DNA of 7,448 nucleotides, taken from assembly GCA_019247865.1 (NCBI GenBank), contig JAFBAJ010000413.1, forward strand, positions 1 to 7,448, written 5' to 3'. The notes under the pieces were generated by a model. The model searched no databases. It was not told the DNA's origin and saw only the letters and a list, made by a program, of their open reading frames with translations. The translations under genes and the position numbers were made by a program. The stretch comes from Acidobacteriota bacterium. GTDB taxonomy: Bacteria; Acidobacteriota; Blastocatellia; Pyrinomonadales; Pyrinomonadaceae. Every line of letters begins with the position of its first letter. The first letter of the stretch is position 1. Of the stretch, positions 6,952 through 7,448 are shown one piece after another.

Positions 6952-7035
6952 CTCACGCAAAGGCGCAAAGACGCAAAGAAAAGCATTAAGCCTTTCTTTG
7001 CGTCACCAGCGCCTTGGCGTGAGCTTGCTTTTAAA
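6952..7035. repeat. Inverted repeat of GCAAAGNC units, second copy of the B family (element D)
   Basis: The left arm (6952-6984) and right arm (about 6990-7024) pair with a disrupted middle: ACCAGCGC replaces the TTTGCGT found at that point in element B. Bases 6953-6987 are identical to 4517-4551 of B, and both elements end with CTTGGCGTGAGCTT. The right edge continues into GCTTTTAAAG (7026-7035), whose reverse complement CTTTAAAAGC matches the left edge of B. The stop codon of the minus-strand gene at 7031-7033 lies inside this edge. Confidence 0.92.
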
Positions 7036-7448
7036 GGGCGTTGATGATGTTCGCCATCGCCTTGTCGAGATCGACTTTCCCTTCCAGATACGGCTGCCAG
7101 TACAACTCAAGCGGCTTTTGTAGATTGGGCCAGGCGCGTGCCCAGAGGCCGCGGTAGGCGTAGGGAGTGTAGTCGGTCACGCGATATTCACTCAAATCTT
7201 TTCTGGTGAACTCGCCCGCCGTGTAGAAGATGATGGCGTGCCACAAATCTTTCGGGACCGGCTTGTTTTGAGCTTCGCTCTCGCGTGCGATGGCCCGAGC
7301 GACAGCGCCGTTGCGAGGGCTGACCATCCAGTGCGAGGATTCGTGGAACAATAGTTCGAGCGAGGCGAAGCCCTGATTGGCCGGGTCTGTGTCAATCGTG
7401 ATGTGCACCCTCTGACCATCGCCGAAGGTCGTATAGGCTCCGGCCCAA
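7031..7448 (-). CDS. HExxH metallopeptidase-like protein, C-terminal part (runs off right edge)
   Basis: The reading frame is open to the window edge, so 138 C-terminal residues are seen and the true start lies outside. An in-frame GTG at 7408 is not the start, because protein-like sequence continues upstream of it (WAGAYTTFGDGQR before VHITIDTD). The motif LELLFHESSHWMV contains HESSH, a match to the zinc-binding HExxH signature of zincin-type peptidases, placed after a strand and a Q-G-F-A-S turn in the usual way. Downstream helices carry DLWHAIIFYTAGEF and the aromatic YTPYAYRGLW. The third zinc ligand cannot be identified with confidence; E in TAGEF is one candidate. Substrate and cell location are unknown because the N terminus is missing. 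The TAA stop falls in the edge of element D. Confidence 0.75.
   Translation of the reverse strand, partial: WAGAYTTFGDGQRVHITIDTDPANQGFASLELLFHESSHWMVSPRNGAVARAIARESEAQNKPVPKDLWHAIIFYTAGEFTRKDLSEYRVTDYTPYAYRGLWARAWPNLQKPLELYWQPYLEGKVDLDKAMANIINAL

Noticed and set aside
6491..7123. Plus-strand frame of 210 codons at the right end
   Set aside because: It is antisense to the better-looking minus-strand protein, runs through element D (giving SRKGAKTQRK) and into the antisense of the metallopeptidase-like gene.

Overview
The left 60% of the window is a compact plus-strand cluster for making and controlling UDP-N-acetylglucosamine, the sugar precursor of peptidoglycan and lipid A. A YvcK/GlmR-family protein (26-1066) is followed after 6 bases by glmU (1073-2500), and after a 122-base spacer by glmS (2623-4482). 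All three keep their family motifs and look functional. GlmS makes glucosamine-6-phosphate, GlmU carries out the last two steps to UDP-GlcNAc, and YvcK/GlmR proteins bind UDP-GlcNAc and in Bacillus support GlmS. The window therefore joins two enzymes with a probable sensor of their product. The mutase GlmM is not in the window. The last 39 bases of a possible upstream gene overlap the yvcK start.

The right 40% is looser and visibly poorer in G+C. It starts with about 530 bases without an intact gene, holding a repeat hairpin, a possible protein-coding remnant and a terminator-like hairpin. Then come a minus-strand membrane-anchored protein with a small beta-rich domain (5014-5481), a plus-strand exported protein of unknown function (5751-6449), a minus-strand unknown protein whose 3' end overlaps it by 88 bases (6362-6922), and the C-terminal part of a minus-strand HExxH metallopeptidase-like protein running off the right edge (7031-7448).

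The most striking non-coding signal is a set of four long inverted repeats (2500-2577, about 4504-4595, about 5538-5641, about 6952-7035), all between genes. Each arm is built from short tandem units of the type CRCARAG at 8-10 base spacing. Two copies (near 4550 and 6985) are clearly the same element and share 35 identical bases; the one between glmU and glmS is a perfect 31-bp palindrome; the fourth is decayed. Two of the four abut or overlap the stop codon of a neighbouring gene.

Organism: a G+C-rich bacterium, probably Gram-negative, with weak or variable Shine-Dalgarno sites. The repeat style and the small beta-domain protein would fit Acidobacteriota (Blastocatellia-like), but this is a guess from memory, not shown by the sequence.
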